Below the pieces are notes generated by a model, which saw only the letters and a list, made by a program, of their open reading frames with translations, was not told the origin of the DNA and did no database searches. From Olleya sp. Hel_I_94 (GTDB lineage Bacteria > Bacteroidota > Bacteroidia > Flavobacteriales > Flavobacteriaceae): a stretch of 64,000 nucleotides of DNA. A program made the translations under genes and the position numbers. Position 1 is the stretch's first letter. Every line of letters starts with the position of its first letter. This document shows positions 63,012-64,000 of this stretch, piece by piece. The DNA is taken from the NCBI RefSeq assembly GCF_007827365.1, contig NZ_VISI01000002.1:191001-255000 (forward strand), in the 5' to 3' direction.

Positions 63012-64000
63012 ATGAAAAAAATCTACCTAATTTTATTACTATTATCAACGGGATCATTGTTTTCGCAATCCAAAGAGTATAGTGAAATGATTAATAAAGG
63101 AACTTATACAGTCCAAGAAATCCAGATAGCAGCTCAAGCCCATTTTGAAAATAAAGGCAAAGGAAGAGGTACTGGTTACAAACAATATAAACGATGGGAA
63201 TATCAGGCTTTAAGATCCATTAAACAAAATGGAGTTTTAAGATCTAATAAATTTTATTATAATGAATTAGAGCGTTATAATAATTATATTAATCAAAAAG
63301 CAATTAACAGCAGAAGCGCATCTTCTGACAACGGAAACTGGGAGCAATTAGGACCATATTCTTGGAATGCAACTTCAGGTTGGAATCCTGGAACAGGTAG
63401 AATTACTTCTATAGCTTTTGAAACAGGTAACCAAAACCATATTATTGTAGGTGCCGAAACAGGAGGTGTTTGGAAAACAATAGATGGAGGAACCAACTGG
63501 ACGCCTTTATGTGATAATTTTTCTAACATGAAGGTTTATGCCTTAGCTATGCATCCATCAGACCCTTCAACTTATTTTTGGGGATCAGATAACGGAACAA
63601 TCTTTAAATCTACAGATGCTGGAGCAACCTGGAATTTAGTAGCTAGTACAATAGGCAGTGGAGAAGTAAACCGAATTTTGATTGATCCAACTACACCTTC
63701 AAAAATGTATTGTAGTATTGAGCATGGTGGGCTTTTTAAGTCTACTAACTCTGGCAGTTCGTGGTCATTAATTCATCCTGAAGCAGAATCTAGAGGTTAT
63801 GATTTTGAGTTTAAACCCTTTGATTCTAATACAATTTATGCTTCTGGAGTCTTTTTATTTAAATCTACAGATGGAGGTGTAACTTTTACTAAAGTTGAAG
63901 CACCAACAGGCGTAACTAATTATGACACTGAGCATGTAAATGGGACTTTAAATTGGAAATCCATAAATCAAGGTTCGCAACATTTTGGTGTCACGTTAAT
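63012..64000 (+). CDS. Secreted BNR/VPS10-like repeat protein (partial, runs off the window)
   Basis: From ATG 63012 the frame is open to the window edge, giving at least 329 residues. A signal peptide (about 1-19, LFSQS) is followed by an unrecognised helical region (about 20-110) and then BNR/sortilin-like Asp-box repeats such as GVWKTIDGGTNWTPL, TIFKSTDAGATWNLV, GLFKSTNSGSSWSLI and FLFKSTDGGVTF. Proteins of this kind usually end in a type IX sorting domain, which would lie beyond the edge. Function (glycan binding, hydrolysis or adhesion) is not evident. Confidence 0.88.
   Translation, partial: MKKIYLILLLLSTGSLFSQSKEYSEMINKGTYTVQEIQIAAQAHFENKGKGRGTGYKQYKRWEYQALRSIKQNGVLRSNKFYYNELERYNNYINQKAINSRSASSDNGNWEQLGPYSWNATSGWNPGTGRITSIAFETGNQNHIIVGAETGGVWKTIDGGTNWTPLCDNFSNMKVYALAMHPSDPSTYFWGSDNGTIFKSTDAGATWNLVASTIGSGEVNRILIDPTTPSKMYCSIEHGGLFKSTNSGSSWSLIHPEAESRGYDFEFKPFDSNTIYASGVFLFKSTDGGVTFTKVEAPTGVTNYDTEHVNGTLNWKSINQGSQHFGVTL

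Noticed and set aside
1..64000. Search for CRISPR arrays, rRNA, phage genes and replication origin
   Set aside because: No regularly spaced repeats, rRNA motifs, phage structural genes or DnaA-box clusters were seen by eye; dnaN alone does not mark an origin in this lineage.

Overview
The window is AT-rich chromosomal DNA from a member of the Bacteroidota, almost certainly a marine-type Flavobacteriaceae. The evidence is the gliding-motility genes gldF and gldG beside dnaN, lipoprotein signals of the MKK...SC type, TAnnTTTG-type -7 boxes, poor Shine-Dalgarno sites, a secreted BNR-repeat protein of the kind exported by type IX secretion, and several families of short palindromic repeats typical of this family. 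I saw no rRNA, tRNA, CRISPR array, prophage or intact insertion sequence. Most of the window is ordinary chromosomal backbone.

Layout. 1-4.6 kb: RND efflux adaptor and pump (the TolC partner would lie just upstream). 4.7-6.5 kb: a small sulfur-transport cluster (DUF2892 plus two YeeE/YedE halves) and a DUF4870 protein. 6.5-14.4 kb: a lipoprotein, dnaN, gldG, an extra membrane gene, gldF, a monooxygenase-like protein, a SAM hydrolase-family protein, then phoH and purC. 14.4-18.7 kb: a TetR-controlled redox cluster (HAD dehalogenase, peroxiredoxin-like protein, FrnE/DsbA, EthD, carboxymuconolactone decarboxylase) with matching operators at two promoters. 18.7-22 kb: HGSNAT-like membrane acyltransferase, alanine/Na+ symporter, lipoprotein. 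22-25.2 kb: AraC regulator divergent from aldehyde dehydrogenase and DUF779. 25.3-37 kb: a carboxylate (acetate/propionate) module with a transposase-derived regulator-like protein, porin, DUF4212 plus Na+/solute symporter, a symporter-fused histidine kinase, response regulator, PrpE and Acs. 37-44.2 kb: serine hydrolase, Crp/Fnr regulator, fatty-acid desaturase, TPR histidine kinase/response regulator pair, a 34-residue basic protein, NYN/LOTUS protein. 44.2-52.8 kb: cNMP/CBS/DUF294 protein, an iminopeptidase-like hydrolase with a stop codon in its signal peptide, di-haem peroxidase, PhoX-like lipoprotein, MarC, MFS exporter. 53-61 kb: two convergent gene pairs encoding an exported dikinase-like protein, two serine hydrolases and a nucleotide-transporter-like HEAT protein. 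61.2-64 kb: TPR-LuxR regulator and the start of a BNR-repeat secreted protein.

How the parts fit. The 25-37 kb block reads as one pathway: outer-membrane entry, Na+-coupled uptake, sensing, and activation of short carboxylates to CoA thioesters. The aldehyde dehydrogenase just before it would feed acetate into the same pool. The most unusual block is 53-61 kb. A protein with the GWD-like order of phosphohistidine domain then ATP-grasp carries a signal peptide, and it sits with class-A-type serine hydrolases and a protein resembling ATP/ADP translocases. I propose, as inference only, an extracytoplasmic phosphotransfer system. The second notable theme is non-coding structure: a cloverleaf-like repeat in two copies, four further short repeat families, and inverted repeats placed directly over start codons.
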